This document shows, in pieces, positions 32,898 through 42,171 of a DNA stretch of 64,000 bases (within the stretch, counting starts at the first letter, position 1; each line of letters opens with the position of its first letter). Under the pieces are notes generated by a model. The model saw nothing but the letters and a program-made list of their open reading frames with translations. It was not told where the DNA came from and ran no database searches. Position numbers and translations under genes: made by a program. The DNA lies in NCBI GenBank assembly GCA_934178345.1, contig CAKPQG010000002.1, positions 1 to 64,000 on the forward strand, given 5' to 3'. Source of the DNA: an uncultured Dialister sp. Lineage in GTDB: Bacteria > Bacillota > Negativicutes > Veillonellales > Dialisteraceae.

Positions 32898-33518
32898 TCA
32901 TTCCAGGTCCGTCTTATGGAACAGGACTTTGAGGAAGGCGGCGATGACCTCGGGGTCGAAAAGGATGGAGGAGCCGCTGAAGATTTCGCGTGTGACTTCC
33001 GCCTTCGTCTTTTCTGTGAAATCCGGCGAGGAATAGATGGCGGTATCGTAGTAGTCTGCGACGGCAATGATACGCGCTCCGAGAGGAATGTTTACGTTCT
33101 TCAGGTGCTTCGGGAAACCGGTTCCATCCCAGTGCTCGTGATGGCAGCGGATGTAGGGGAGAAGATCCTGACAGCCGGGGATGGACTCAAGCATATTGGC
33201 ACCGAGCTCCGGATGCTTTTTGTACAGCGAGAGTTCTCTCCGAGAAAGGTAGGGCGCCTTGGACAGCACCTGATTTGGCAGGGAGAGCAGACCGATGTCA
33301 TGCAGAAGTCCCGCATAGCGGATGAGCGTAATCTCATTCGATGGCAGTTTCATATACACGGCTGTCGCAGCTGCATAGTTCGAGACGCGGACAGAGTGGT
33401 CGTAAAGAGCAGCGGATTTGAGACGCAACAGGTCTGCGAAATGAAGAGTGATGGTTTCGAGCATGTTTTGCGTTTCCCGAAAAGAAATCGGGTTTTGAAA
33501 GAGAGACGAACTGTACAT
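32898..33518 (-). CDS. HD-GYP domain protein
   Basis: 206-residue protein consisting almost entirely of an HD-GYP domain, the class of cyclic-di-GMP phosphodiesterases. Metal-binding HD is at 73-74 (LLHDIG). The GYP-type motif reads HHEHWDGTGFP at 126-136, with Phe in place of Tyr. No sensor, receiver or membrane part is present, so it is a minimal cytoplasmic version. The ATG follows gagg. Activity is plausible because metal ligands are kept; the Tyr-to-Phe change is mild. Confidence 0.87.
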   Translation of the reverse strand: MYSSSLFQNPISFRETQNMLETITLHFADLLRLKSAALYDHSVRVSNYAAATAVYMKLPSNEITLIRYAGLLHDIGLLSLPNQVLSKAPYLSRRELSLYKKHPELGANMLESIPGCQDLLPYIRCHHEHWDGTGFPKHLKNVNIPLGARIIAVADYYDTAIYSSPDFTEKTKAEVTREIFSGSSILFDPEVIAAFLKVLFHKTDLE

Positions 33519-33529
33519 GGTGGTTCCTC

Positions 33530-33777
33530 TGTGAAAAGGGTTAAAGGTTCAGGGTTAGCCCCTTGGGCGTGCCGCCCCTTGATTGTAGATGAAAGTCTCG
33601 CATGAATGAGAAATGAGAAATGAGAAATGGTGGTGCGGCGCATAAAAAATCTGAAGCGCCGCGAAGTATAAGAAGTATAAATAATGGCGATGCCATGAGC
33701 TGGCATTCCAGTCACGAGTCACCAGTCACTTGAGATTCCTAATCCCTAATCCCTAGCTACCAGTCACTAGTCACCAC
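33530..33777. repeat. Intergenic repeat cassette
   Basis: GGGCGTGCCGCCCC block, GAAATGA units (33603-33630), hairpin D (about 33632-33661) and CAGTCAC units (about 33719-33777). Confidence 0.65.
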
Positions 33778-34023
33778 TCACCTGTTCTTTTCCATCCAAT
33801 GGCTCATGTAAGAGCATTCGGAATGAATGATATAGTGATGGCGGCTGGCCCATTCATAGAAGGCAGAAGCCAGCTCCGCGGCGATGCCGCGTCCGGCGAG
33901 GGCGTCGGGGACTTTTGTATGGGTGACGGTCCGAATATTTCCCTCGCAGGTATACTCCATGTAGGCGGTTCCTCTCGGGTCTTCCTTTAGAAATCGATGT
34001 CGGGCTTCATCATGGATGATCAT
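33778..34023 (-). CDS. Small GNAT-like N-acetyltransferase (YjdJ type)
   Basis: 81-residue protein of the short GNAT subfamily (COG2388 type). It holds the acetyl-CoA binding segment KVPDALAGRGIAAELASAFYEWA (usual form R/G-G-x-G-I-A) but little else. The start is the ATG after aggaggt; an upstream in-frame start lacks a ribosome site. The acceptor is unknown. It has its own promoter, divergent from the next transcript. Confidence 0.82.
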   Translation of the reverse strand: MIIHDEARHRFLKEDPRGTAYMEYTCEGNIRTVTHTKVPDALAGRGIAAELASAFYEWASRHHYIIHSECSYMSHWMEKNR

Positions 34024-34062
34024 AAGAGGTACCTCCTGTTTTCTACAAAAGACACAATGAAC

Positions 34063-34091
34063 ATTGTACACAATTTAAAGGCAAAGGTCAA
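34063..34091 (-). promoter_or_regulatory. Promoter of the small GNAT gene
   Basis: Minus strand: TTGACC (34091-34086), 17 bp, TACAAT (34068-34063). Confidence 0.7.
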
Positions 34092-34099
34092 AGAAAAAG

Positions 34100-34261
34100 T
34101 TGAAAATATATAGATGGCATCAGGTATGATATAATTTGAGTAAGCGGCGGAAGCGGGTGGATTTTGGATGGATGCAATGTAGTTCTCCTGGGCTCCATTC
34201 CTGCTCTGTATGCGTATCTCGCGAACGTCATACTATATATAGATAGTTAGCGGGATTTTTG
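34100..34261 (+). ncRNA. Candidate terminated small RNA or leader
   Basis: Promoter-like TTGAAA (34100-34105) with TATGAT (34125) or TATAAT (34130-34135) starts a gene-free stretch. It ends in a hairpin TCTCGCGAAC...GTTAGCGGGA plus TTTTT (34217-34260). The ~120-nt transcript has no open frame or recognised riboswitch motif. It could be a small RNA or an attenuator in front of the MBL gene. Confidence 0.4.
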
Positions 34262-34361
34262 GATAACAATTACAATTATTATACTATAAATGGTTCTGCA
34301 TTTCATCACAGGTAAAATCTATAAATACTTACGGATCTTTCAATATCGGAGGACAGCGCTT

Positions 34362-35090
34362 ATGAGCGATACCATTTATTTTCTGCATCACAGCGGATTT
34401 ATCTATGAAAATGAGACGAGCCTTCTGGTTTTTGATTTCTACAAAGACCCAGAGGATCGGCTGGGGACTCTTCTCAAAGATTCTACGAAGAAATTGTATT
34501 TCTTCGTGAGCCATTATCATGCCGATCATTTCAACCGCGATATACGAAGATGGGAAGAGCGGGCAGAGGCCTACATCATGCATAAGAACTGCTGGCTGAC
34601 GATGGCGAGGGAAGAAAAGAAGCATCTTATGGTCCCCGGAGATACACTGACGATTGGCGATCTGACGGTCACTATGTATGGCTCGACCGATGAAGGTGGC
34701 TCGTTTCTGGTCAAAAGTAGAGGAAAGACGATTTTCCACGCGGGAGATCTGAACTGGTGGCACTGGGCCGGCGAACCGGCGGCAGACAATCTGGCAGCGC
34801 GGCAGGATTTCTTCCATGAACTGTCGAAACTCAAAGAGCGAGAGGTCGATGTGGTCTTTTTCCCAGTGGATGCCAGGCAGCAGGCGGCACGCGAGTGGGG
34901 CGTCATGGCGTATCTTGAAAGGGTAGAGCCGAAGCTCCTCGTCGCGATGCATGCTTTTGGCAGGCGCTGGCTTCCCTCTTATGAATTTCTATGGCATTAT
35001 CCGGAGCAGAAGCTCTGGATCCCTGAAAAGGATGGGGATGTCAAGGTGATTGGGAAGCAGCATTTCCCTGGCAAGGGAGGATTTTTATGA
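34362..35090 (+). CDS. MBL-fold metallo-hydrolase (COG2220-like)
   Basis: 242-residue cytoplasmic metallo-beta-lactamase-fold protein. The metal motif SHYHADHF (H-x-H-x-D-H), a later FHAGDLNWWHW and the C-terminal AMHAFGRRW supply the ligands of a dinuclear zinc site. It resembles the L-ascorbate-6-phosphate lactonase-like group, but the substrate cannot be read from sequence. Start ATG after cggagga. It overlaps the next gene by 4 nt. Confidence 0.87.
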   Translation: MSDTIYFLHHSGFIYENETSLLVFDFYKDPEDRLGTLLKDSTKKLYFFVSHYHADHFNRDIRRWEERAEAYIMHKNCWLTMAREEKKHLMVPGDTLTIGDLTVTMYGSTDEGGSFLVKSRGKTIFHAGDLNWWHWAGEPAADNLAARQDFFHELSKLKEREVDVVFFPVDARQQAAREWGVMAYLERVEPKLLVAMHAFGRRWLPSYEFLWHYPEQKLWIPEKDGDVKVIGKQHFPGKGGFL

Positions 35091-35389
35091 CAAACGGCTG
35101 GATGTGGATCATTGGCATTATGCTGATTGGTGGATTCATCCTGCAGATGACGCCGCTCATGTTTTATCTGTACGCGGTCTTTGGGGTGCATCTCTCTATC
35201 CTTTTGATCTCGTACCTGATTCTTCGAAGGGAGCGGGGCATCGATCTGCGGGCGAATATGCTTTTCATGCTGGGGCTTACGGTGATCAATATCATGACGG
35301 ATCTTGGGATCATGAATTACCATATGTCCTGGGCAGCGGTGGCGGCTCTTTTCGTATGGTCTCTCTTTGGGGGAGGAAGAAGGGGATAA
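35087..35389 (+). CDS. Small three-helix membrane protein
   Basis: 100 residues, three predicted membrane helices (about 6-23, 25-46, 57-75) plus a short hydrophobic C-terminal stretch, no recognised family. It starts inside the stop of the MBL gene (ATGA) with ggagga upstream, which argues for a coupled role with that hydrolase. Confidence 0.72.
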   Translation: MTNGWMWIIGIMLIGGFILQMTPLMFYLYAVFGVHLSILLISYLILRRERGIDLRANMLFMLGLTVINIMTDLGIMNYHMSWAAVAALFVWSLFGGGRRG

Positions 35390-35640
35390 GAGTGGCTGGT
35401 GACTTGTGATGAGTAGCTAGGAATGAGTGGCTAGGGATTAGGAGCCCCGAGTGACAAGTGACTAGTGACTGGTGACTGGAGATTAAAAGCAAGCGGTGAT
35501 TGAAATAGCGCAGTTAGAATGCTGACAGTTCTGCAAGAAAGATCTCTACTACGCTCGAGCTGACGACGGCGCGAAGCGCTATCAAAATTCTGCGGCGCTT
35601 CTGATTTCTATGCGCCGCACCACCACTCCTAACTCCTAAC
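35390..35640. repeat. Intergenic repeat cassette
   Basis: GGGATTA and GTGACTA units (about 35400-35480), one end of a MITE C element (about 35535-35578), hairpin D (about 35583-35610) and CTAACTC units. Confidence 0.65.
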
Positions 35641-35718
35641 TAGAAAGAGTGATGTTTTCAAATGGAATCAAAGGGCAGCATGCCTCACGGGCTCTCCCCT
35701 TGCCCCTTTATCTCAACC

Positions 35719-35747
35719 TTGACAATAAAAAATAAACATTTTACAAT
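35719..35747 (+). promoter_or_regulatory. Strong promoter upstream of rny
   Basis: Perfect TTGACA (35719-35724), 17 bp, TACAAT (35742-35747). The predicted start is about 35754, some 300 nt before rny. Confidence 0.78.
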
Positions 35748-35753
35748 TGATGC

Positions 35754-35900
35754 AGTACTGAATCATCGTGATACGATGCCCGTCGTGCGTGCAGCGTACC
35801 GGATGGATCAGCATGCAAGCTGCAAGCCCAGTGAGAACTCCGCGAGCGGAGGGATTCTTATTATAGATAAAGGCTATCTGTCGGCCTTTTCGCCATCATC
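35754..35900 (+). ncRNA. Candidate structured RNA in the rny leader
   Basis: GC-rich stretch in an AT-rich surround with several stems: CATCGT/ACGATG, AGAACTCCG/CGGAGGGATTCT with a tetraloop, AGATA/TATCT and AAAGGC/GCCTTT followed by TTTT. It may be a small RNA ending near 35897 or a leader of rny. I do not recognise a known riboswitch, 6S, SRP RNA, tmRNA or RNase P motif in it. Confidence 0.45.
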
Positions 35901-36056
35901 ACCTGCTGAAATTTTTCAAAGGATGTTTTGTGTCATAGGAACCTTTTCTCTTGAAGGATGAAAGACCATTTACCACGGCCTGCACTTTCCGGCGTGCCCG
36001 GAGCTACGTATTTTCTATCTTAAAATAATAAAATCAGAAAGAGAGAGGTGAACCAT

Positions 36057-37631
36057 TTGACACTGGATGAAGTTTTACTCTACGTCATTCTCTGTGGTAT
36101 CGCAGCGGCTGTCTGCGGTACGGGGATCGGCTACCTGCTGCGCAAGCGCATCGCGGAAGCCCGGATCGGTTCTGCAGAGGAAAAAGCGAAGCAGATCGCA
36201 GAGGATGCGAAAAAGATGCTGGATGCAGCGTCTCGTGAAGCGGAGACGCTGAAGAAAGAAACCTTGGTACAGACCCGCGAGGAGATCCACAAGCTCCGCG
36301 AGGATATGGAAAAGGAAAATAAGGATCGCCGCGATGAGCTGGCGAAGTATGAGCAGCGTCTGGTACAGAAGGATAATAATCTGGATCAGCGCAGCAACAA
36401 TCTGGAACAGCGTGAATCACAGCTGGACCGCAAAGAAAATCAGGTCAAGGCCCAGAAAGAAAAAGTCGATGCCCTGTATGCGTCCCAGCAGGCGAAGCTG
36501 GAAGAGATCTCCCAGCTGTCCCGTGAGCAGGCCAAGGATATGATCCTGTCTCGCGTGGATGAAGAGCTGACGCATGAGAAGGCTGTCCGCATCCGCGATG
36601 CAGTCGAGGAAGCCAAGAGCAGTGCGGATACCAGAGCGAGAGAAATCATTGCGGCGGCCATTCAGAGAAATGCGGCCGATACCGTATCAGAGACGACGGT
36701 TTCCGTCGTAGCTCTTCCGAACGAAGAGATGAAGGGACGCATCATTGGTCGTGAAGGCAGAAATATCCGCGCCATCGAAACGCTGACCGGCGTCGATCTC
36801 ATCATCGATGATACTCCGGAGGCCGTCATTCTGTCGTGCTTTGATCCGATCCGCCGTGAAGTTGCACGTCTTGCGCTGGAAAATCTTGTGAAGGATGGAC
36901 GTATCCATCCGGCCCGCATCGAAGAAGTCGTGGCGAAGACGAAGAAAGAAGTGGATAAAGCGATCCGTGAAGCCGGTGAACAGGCTGTCATGGAATGCGG
37001 CATTCGCGGCATGAATCCTGAACTCATCAAGACGCTCGGCCGTCTGAAGTATCGTACCAGCTATGGGCAGAATGTCCTGCAGCATTGCATCGATACCTCC
37101 TATTTCTCCGGCATTCTGGCGGCTGAAGTGGGAGCCGATGTAGAGCTTGCCAGAAGAGCCGGTCTGCTTCATGATATCGGCAAGGCTGTCGATCGGGAGC
37201 AGGAAGGTACGCATGTGGAACTCGGTGTCGAGCTCGCACAGAAATATCATGAATCGCCGCAGGTCATCAATGCCATTGCGTCTCATCATGGGGATACAGA
37301 GCCGATCTGTGTCGAGTCTGTACTGGTCGCTGCGGCTGATGCGATCTCTGCTGCCCGTCCGGGTGCCCGCCGCGAGACATTGGAAAACTATATCAAGAGA
37401 CTCACGAAGCTCGAAGATATTGCGAAATCCTTCCCCGGTGTGGCCAGCTGCTATGCCATTCAGGCAGGACGCGAGCTGCGCGTGATCGTGAAGCCTGAGA
37501 AGGTCAATGAGGATCAGGCCGTCATCCTGGCGCATGATATTTCCCAGCGGATCGAAAAGGAACTCCAGTATCCGGGCCAGGTCAAGGTGGTCGTCATCCG
37601 CGAGACCCGCGCGACAGATATTGCAAAATAA
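36057..37631 (+). CDS. rny: Ribonuclease Y
   Basis: Membrane-anchored endoribonuclease that starts mRNA decay in Firmicutes. N-terminal transmembrane helix (about 5-24), long coiled coil (about 30-190), KH domain with [15 protein letters not shown] (near 225-240), and HD domain with [10 protein letters not shown] and ASHHGD metal ligands. About 524 residues, normal length. The start is set at TTG six bases after gagaggtg; the in-frame GTG three codons upstream is part of that ribosome site. Confidence 0.96.
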   Translation: MTLDEVLLYVILCGIAAAVCGTGIGYLLRKRIAEARIGSAEEKAKQIAEDAKKMLDAASREAETLKKETLVQTREEIHKLREDMEKENKDRRDELAKYEQRLVQKDNNLDQRSNNLEQRESQLDRKENQVKAQKEKVDALYASQQAKLEEISQLSREQAKDMILSRVDEELTHEKAVRIRDAVEEAKSSADTRAREIIAAAIQRNAADTVSETTVSVVALPNEEMKGRIIGREGRNIRAIETLTGVDLIIDDTPEAVILSCFDPIRREVARLALENLVKDGRIHPARIEEVVAKTKKEVDKAIREAGEQAVMECGIRGMNPELIKTLGRLKYRTSYGQNVLQHCIDTSYFSGILAAEVGADVELARRAGLLHDIGKAVDREQEGTHVELGVELAQKYHESPQVINAIASHHGDTEPICVESVLVAAADAISAARPGARRETLENYIKRLTKLEDIAKSFPGVASCYAIQAGRELRVIVKPEKVNEDQAVILAHDISQRIEKELQYPGQVKVVVIRETRATDIAK

Positions 37632-37640
37632 CGTTTACCA

Positions 37641-37669
37641 AAAGAAGCTGCTTTGGCAGCTTCTTTTTC
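37641..37669 (+). terminator. rny terminator
   Basis: AAGAAGCTGC - TTTG - GCAGCTTCTT with T-run. Confidence 0.88.
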
Positions 37670-37699
37670 TTTTCTGTGGCAGGTATGCTATAATGAGGA

Positions 37700-37980
37700 A
37701 CACATTGGGGACGGGTGACTAGGGTCAGCCCGTGGGGGCGTGCTGCCCCTTGCCCCTGAATGAAAGCTCTGCTCGAATGAGAAATTAGGAATGAGGAATT
37801 AGGAATGAGGAATTAGGAATGGTGGTGCGGCGCATAAAAATATAGAAGCGCCGCGAAGTATAAATAGGCGATGCCCGAAGATGGCATTTTAGTCACCAGT
37901 CACCAGTCACTAGTCACTTGTAGCCACTAACCCCTGTTTTTCAACTGAGTGACTAGTGATTAGAAATCAGCGTTTCCTTT
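37700..37980. repeat. Intergenic repeat cassette with MITE A half end
   Basis: GAATGAGGAATTAG units (about 37776-37820), hairpin D (about 37826-37853), CAGTCAC units (about 37892-37920) and the right end of a family A element (AATCAGCGTTTCCTTT, 37966-37981). A weak promoter TTTCTT-17-TATAAT (37666-37694) points towards htrA. Confidence 0.65.
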
Positions 37981-38035
37981 ACCCAAAGAAAAGACTACGC
38001 GATAGATTTCATAGAAACGAATCGAGGTACCCATC

Positions 38036-39220
38036 ATGGATAGAGAAGATTTAGACCAGCAGCTGAAAGAGCATGGGGAAGCCATGCAGAAAGAAATCAC
38101 CGGATCCCGCAAGGGGCGGATGAAGCTCCTCGCCGCAGCACTTGCGTTGCTCGTCATCGGCGGCGCGGGTGGCTGTTTCTTCGGAGAACTTCCCTCGATC
38201 CCAAAGAAAGACAGCGCCTCTTCCTCCTATCAGTTGCCGCAGGGGACGGATAAGAAGCTGCAGGATCTGCCGGCTATCCGCAATACAGCGATCGTGCAGG
38301 CGGTGAAAGAGGTCGGGCCGGCGGTCGTCGGCATCACGACCAAGGTCTATGACCGCGACATGTTTAACCGCCGCGTCGAAGTCGGGCAAAGCGTAGGATC
38401 AGGGGTGGTCTTTGACAAGAAAGGCTACATCGTGACGAATAACCATGTCGTCTCTGGCAGCAAGGAGGTCAATGTCTCACTCTCTTCCGGGAAGACAGTC
38501 TCCGGCAAGGTAGTTGGCACGGATCCATCGACCGATCTGGCTGTCGTCAAGATCGAAGGCAGTGACGATCTCCCCGTCGCTTCTTTGGGAGATTCCGATG
38601 GACTACAGGTCGGAGAAACGGCGATTGCGATCGGCAATCCACTGGGCCTTGAATTTCAGGGAACCGTGACGGTCGGCGTCATCAGCGCATTGAACAGAAG
38701 CCTCGATGATATCGACCAGCGTTTCAAGCTCATCCAGACCGATGCAGCCATTAATCCGGGCAACTCCGGCGGGGCGCTCGTCACCGCTGATGGGAAGGTC
38801 GTCGGGATCAACAGCGCCAAGATCGCGAAAGAAGGGGTCGAAGGCATGGGCTTTGCCATTCCGATCAATCAGGCAAAGGGGATCATTTCGCAGCTCATCG
38901 ACCATGGCAAAGTGACGCGTGCGTATCTGGGCGTGTATGCAGCAGACAAGGACATCGCCGCCCGCTACGGCTACAGCTGGGATCACGAGAAGGGCGTCCT
39001 CGTCATGAAGATCGCGGCCAGAAGCCCGATCAGTCTGACTGACATTGAGCCGGGAGACTACATTCTTGCAATCGATGGGAAGGAATGCAATACTATGAAG
39101 GAGATGCGGGAAATCCTCGATACGCATAAGCCGGGGGAAAAGATTTCCATCACCTATGAGCATAAGGGGCGCGAAGCAACAACGGAGGTGCTCCTTGCGG
39201 CAGCGCCGGATAGGGAATAA
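38036..39220 (+). CDS. HtrA/DegP-type S1C serine protease
   Basis: 394-residue envelope protease and chaperone for misfolded exported proteins. N-terminal cytoplasmic 29 residues, one membrane helix (about 30-50), then a trypsin-like domain with His137 (TNNHVV), Asp167 (STDLAV) and Ser244 (GNSGGAL). One PDZ domain fills about 290-390. The layout (membrane-anchored, single PDZ) is that of Firmicute HtrA/DegS-type enzymes. Monocistronic; a palindromic 49-bp element follows the stop. Confidence 0.94.
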   Translation: MDREDLDQQLKEHGEAMQKEITGSRKGRMKLLAAALALLVIGGAGGCFFGELPSIPKKDSASSSYQLPQGTDKKLQDLPAIRNTAIVQAVKEVGPAVVGITTKVYDRDMFNRRVEVGQSVGSGVVFDKKGYIVTNNHVVSGSKEVNVSLSSGKTVSGKVVGTDPSTDLAVVKIEGSDDLPVASLGDSDGLQVGETAIAIGNPLGLEFQGTVTVGVISALNRSLDDIDQRFKLIQTDAAINPGNSGGALVTADGKVVGINSAKIAKEGVEGMGFAIPINQAKGIISQLIDHGKVTRAYLGVYAADKDIAARYGYSWDHEKGVLVMKIAARSPISLTDIEPGDYILAIDGKECNTMKEMREILDTHKPGEKISITYEHKGREATTEVLLAAAPDRE

Positions 39221-39233
39221 ATATCATATTTTT

Positions 39234-39282
39234 TAAGGAAACACTGATTCAATCTGACAACGATTGAATCAGTGTTTTCTTA
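39234..39282. mobile_element. Minimal MITE family A copy
   Basis: 49-bp palindrome made only of the two ends (TAAGGAAACACTGATTCAAT and complement), 14 bp after the htrA stop. It may double as its terminator. Confidence 0.65.
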
Positions 39283-39307
39283 AGAGATACGGAGAAAAGG
39301 AAGAGTT

Positions 39308-39787
39308 ATGAAATTTACACTGCTTGCCATCGGCAAGATCAAAGAAAAATGGATGCGGCAGGGCATCGAGGAGTACGTGAAGCGTCTGAAGCCGATCGCA
39401 CCTTTGGAAATCATCGCACAGGATGAAGAGAAAATGCCGGAGAATCCATCCCCTGCCATGAAGGAAAAGGTGATGGAGAAGGAAGGGGAGAAGATGCTGA
39501 AGTATCTCTCGCCGGATGACTGTCTCGTGCTGCTTGATCTCAAAGGGAAGCCTATGTCCTCGGAAGGGCTGGCGGATTGGATTTCACGGCGCATGGTCAC
39601 CGGGACGAGCCATTTCTACTTCATGATCGGCGGTCCCTATGGCAATGGGAAGAATATCCAGCAGCGGGCGGATCTCAAGATTTCCATCAGTTCGATGACC
39701 TTTACGCACCAGATGGCACGCCTGATCCTCTCCGAACAGCTCTATCGCGCGATGAAGATCATACGGCATGAACCATACCATTTGTGA
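39308..39787 (+). CDS. rlmH: 23S rRNA pseudouridine-1915 N3-methyltransferase
   Basis: 159-residue SPOUT methyltransferase that modifies helix 69 of 23S rRNA. Recognised by MKFTLLAIGKIKEKW at the N-terminus, FMIGGPYGNG (SAM-binding knot) and the C-terminal MTFTHQMARLILSEQLYRA...PYHL. Full length and conserved in most bacteria. The ATG follows aaggaag. Confidence 0.97.
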   Translation: MKFTLLAIGKIKEKWMRQGIEEYVKRLKPIAPLEIIAQDEEKMPENPSPAMKEKVMEKEGEKMLKYLSPDDCLVLLDLKGKPMSSEGLADWISRRMVTGTSHFYFMIGGPYGNGKNIQQRADLKISISSMTFTHQMARLILSEQLYRAMKIIRHEPYHL

Positions 39788-39892
39788 AGAGGCTCCCCAT
39801 GATCCGATGCGCCCTCTCTGACAGCGCTCCTCTTGCAGTTCTCGCTCGAAAGAATTAAAATATAAATAGAGAAAGTATTTCCGCAGCTGTCT

Positions 39893-40056
39893 TAAGGAAA
39901 CACTGATTAAATCGTTGTCTGATTTCATTCTTGGATTTTTATACAGAGCAAGGAATCATCTGACGCGAATAGCGAGCTATTTAAGGAAGATGATGACGAA
40001 GCTATGTATAAAAATCCATATGGAATCCGACTCTGCGATTGAATCAGCGTTTCCTT
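39893..40056. mobile_element. MITE family A, full-length copy
   Basis: 164 bp with ends TAAGGAAACACTGATTAAAT and ATTGAATCAGCGTTTCCTT, inner GCGAATAGCGAGCTATTTAA. It fills the rlmH-CBS gap (39788-40099) together with a short AT-rich stretch. Confidence 0.75.
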
Positions 40057-40099
40057 CACATGAGCCGATTTTTCGTATATCCTGCAAGGAGGTCTTATC

Positions 40100-40627
40100 A
40101 TGAAATCTCTGAAAGCGAAAGACTTTATGACGAAGTATGTGTTCACGGTATCACCGGATACGACCGTACAGGAGCTGGTGGGGCTTTTCGTGACGCACCC
40201 GGTGTCTGCGATCCCGGTCGTGGGAGACGATAATGAGCTTCTTGGCATTGTTTCCGAGGGCGATCTTCTGTACAAGAAGGTGAAGCCGAAGATCCCGCCG
40301 CATGTCGACGTCTTGGGCGGCACGGTGTACTACTGCGGCTTTGGCCGGTATGAGAAATCCTTCCGGAAGCTGCTTGCGACGACGGCGAAGGATATCATGA
40401 CGACGGATGTGCGCTGCGTCACGCCGGAAACGGACATGGAAGCCATCACGACACTCATGGTGGATCAGCATCTGAAGACTGTGCCTGTCGTAGAAAAGGC
40501 GAAGCTTAGCGTAGAGCGTGAGGGCGAGCAGCCGCCGGCGCGTCTCGTCGGTATCATCACACGCCATGATATTCTGGGGGCTATCGCAGCGACGCAGGTC
40601 GAAGAGAATATGAGAAACAGGAAATAG
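40100..40627 (+). CDS. Two-CBS-domain protein
   Basis: 175-residue cytoplasmic protein made of a pair of CBS domains (about 6-60 and 95-165), which bind adenosine nucleotides as energy sensors. Seen: KDFMTKYVFTVSPDTTVQEL, VVGDDNELLGIVSEGDLL, KDIMTTDVRCVTPETD and LVGIITRHDIL. An insert of about 30 residues separates the two domains. No fused enzyme or channel. Start ATG after aaggagg. Neighbouring K+ uptake genes are separated by a terminator. Confidence 0.9.
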   Translation: MKSLKAKDFMTKYVFTVSPDTTVQELVGLFVTHPVSAIPVVGDDNELLGIVSEGDLLYKKVKPKIPPHVDVLGGTVYYCGFGRYEKSFRKLLATTAKDIMTTDVRCVTPETDMEAITTLMVDQHLKTVPVVEKAKLSVEREGEQPPARLVGIITRHDILGAIAATQVEENMRNRK

Positions 40628-40650
40628 AGCGCTCCGTTTCCTTGCAAGTC

Positions 40651-40682
40651 AAAGAGAAGGCCGATGGGACTTCTCTTTTTAC
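40651..40682 (+). terminator. Terminator of the CBS-protein gene
   Basis: AAAGAGAAG - 10 nt - CTTCTCTTT with T-run. Confidence 0.82.
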
Positions 40683-40696
40683 TTGTTCGCGTTCCC

Positions 40697-40725
40697 TGTC
40701 AATTCTTTTGCAGGCATAGTATAAT
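40697..40725 (+). promoter_or_regulatory. Probable promoter of ktrB/trkH
   Basis: A perfect TATAAT (40720-40725) with a poor -35 (TGTCAA, 40697-40702) 17 bp upstream. Confidence 0.45.
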
Positions 40726-40821
40726 AAGGAGAATATATTGTTGGTGACTAGTGACTAGTCACGAGTGACGGGTAGCTGCGAATCCTTGGGTGATTCGCTT
40801 TTACAATGGAAGAGGCACTTC

Positions 40822-42171
40822 ATGACGAGAAAATTATTTACCGCGCTGAGCCAGCTTCATCGAGGCGTCCTCATCTGCGGCGGCTTTGCAGCCTTCATGC
40901 TGCTCGGGGCGTTCCTCCTCATGCTGCCCATTTCGCAGACAGGGACGAAGGAGGTCTCCTTTCTGGATGCGCTCTTCATGTCTGTCAGCATTGTCAGCGT
41001 GACGGGGATGAGCATGTTTGATCTGAAAACAGACTTCACCATCTTCGGGCAGCTGGTCGTGCTCTTTCTGATGCAGGTGGGCGGTCTGGGGATCATGACG
41101 ATGATGGCCATGGTCGGTATTTCCCGAGGGCGGAAGATCCGCCTGCAGGAGAGGCTTCTTATCCGTGACTCCTTCAATCTGCAGACACCGTCTGGCATGG
41201 TGATGCTGGTGCGGAAAATCATCCTGATGACACTCTCTATAGAGTTTGGTGCCGGCACCATCCTTGCGGCCTATTTCTTCACACAGAATGGATGGATCGG
41301 CATTTATCAGGGCTACTGGCATGCGGTCTCTGCTTTCACGAATTGCGGTATGGATATCATGGGAAATGATGTCGGATTCGCCGGAATGGCAGCCAATCCG
41401 CTGGTCAGTACCGTTGTCTGTATCTCAATGTTTCTGGGAGGCGTAGGCTTCATCGCGCTGGATGACCTTTTGAAGCATCATCGCTGGAGCGCGCTGACTC
41501 TGAACAGCAAATTCATTCTGGTCATGGAAATGATACTGATCCCGTTGGGCGTGATCGTCTATTTCCTTCTGGAGGGGAATAATCCGGCGACGCTGGGACA
41601 TCTCAGCACGGCCGAAAAGTGGCAGAGTGCCTTCTTCATGTCGATTTCTTCCCGCATGGCAGGCTTCACTCTCTTTGATATTCATGCCATGAACAATGCG
41701 ACCGGGCTTATCATCATGCTCTTCATGTTCATCGGCGCGGCGCCTGTCTCGACCGCGGGCGGCATCCGCACGACCACCATCGGACTTCTTCTGCTGTCGC
41801 TCTGGTCGTGGATCCGTGGGAGGAAAGATGTCGTCATCTTCCATAAACGGGTCGATCCGGAATGTCTGGTGAAAGCATCGAACGTTTTCACACTGGCGAT
41901 GGTACTGACCTTCCTCACCGCGATGATGGTCTTCCTCTTAGAGCCTGCGTCCCACTTCGATTTTGAGGATGCCCTCTTCGAGGCTGTCTCCGCTTTCAGT
42001 ACCGTCGGTTTCTCTATGGGGCTCACGACGGAGTGGAATATCCCCTGTAAAATCGTCATCATGATCGCTATGTTCATCGGGCGTATCGGTGTCATGACGC
42101 TCGCCGTCACCTTTGCCGGCCGTCCGAAGAGTCAGATCAAGTATCCGAAAGAAAATATAGTTATAGGATAA
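40822..42171 (+). CDS. K+ uptake channel subunit, TrkH/KtrB family
   Basis: 449-residue inner-membrane ion-translocating subunit with four membrane-pore-membrane units. The pore loops read SVTGMS, TNCGMD, RMAGFT and STVGFS, each with the filter glycine. A TrkA/KtrA-like gating subunit is encoded next. The start is the ATG after ggaagagg; an upstream in-frame ATG lies in repeat DNA. KtrB is favoured over TrkH by the compact length, but the choice is not firm. Confidence 0.92.
   Translation: MTRKLFTALSQLHRGVLICGGFAAFMLLGAFLLMLPISQTGTKEVSFLDALFMSVSIVSVTGMSMFDLKTDFTIFGQLVVLFLMQVGGLGIMTMMAMVGISRGRKIRLQERLLIRDSFNLQTPSGMVMLVRKIILMTLSIEFGAGTILAAYFFTQNGWIGIYQGYWHAVSAFTNCGMDIMGNDVGFAGMAANPLVSTVVCISMFLGGVGFIALDDLLKHHRWSALTLNSKFILVMEMILIPLGVIVYFLLEGNNPATLGHLSTAEKWQSAFFMSISSRMAGFTLFDIHAMNNATGLIIMLFMFIGAAPVSTAGGIRTTTIGLLLLSLWSWIRGRKDVVIFHKRVDPECLVKASNVFTLAMVLTFLTAMMVFLLEPASHFDFEDALFEAVSAFSTVGFSMGLTTEWNIPCKIVIMIAMFIGRIGVMTLAVTFAGRPKSQIKYPKENIVIG

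Noticed and set aside
34362..35090. Beta-lactamase resistance gene
   Set aside because: It has the MBL fold but resembles the COG2220 cytoplasmic hydrolases and has no signal peptide.
35754..35900. Known RNA such as 6S, SRP RNA, tmRNA or a catalogued riboswitch
   Set aside because: None of the conserved motifs I know for these classes is present; kept only as an unassigned candidate.
35662..35961. 99-codon open frame upstream of rny
   Set aside because: Lies across promoter and structured-RNA candidate; no ribosome site and no protein-like pattern.
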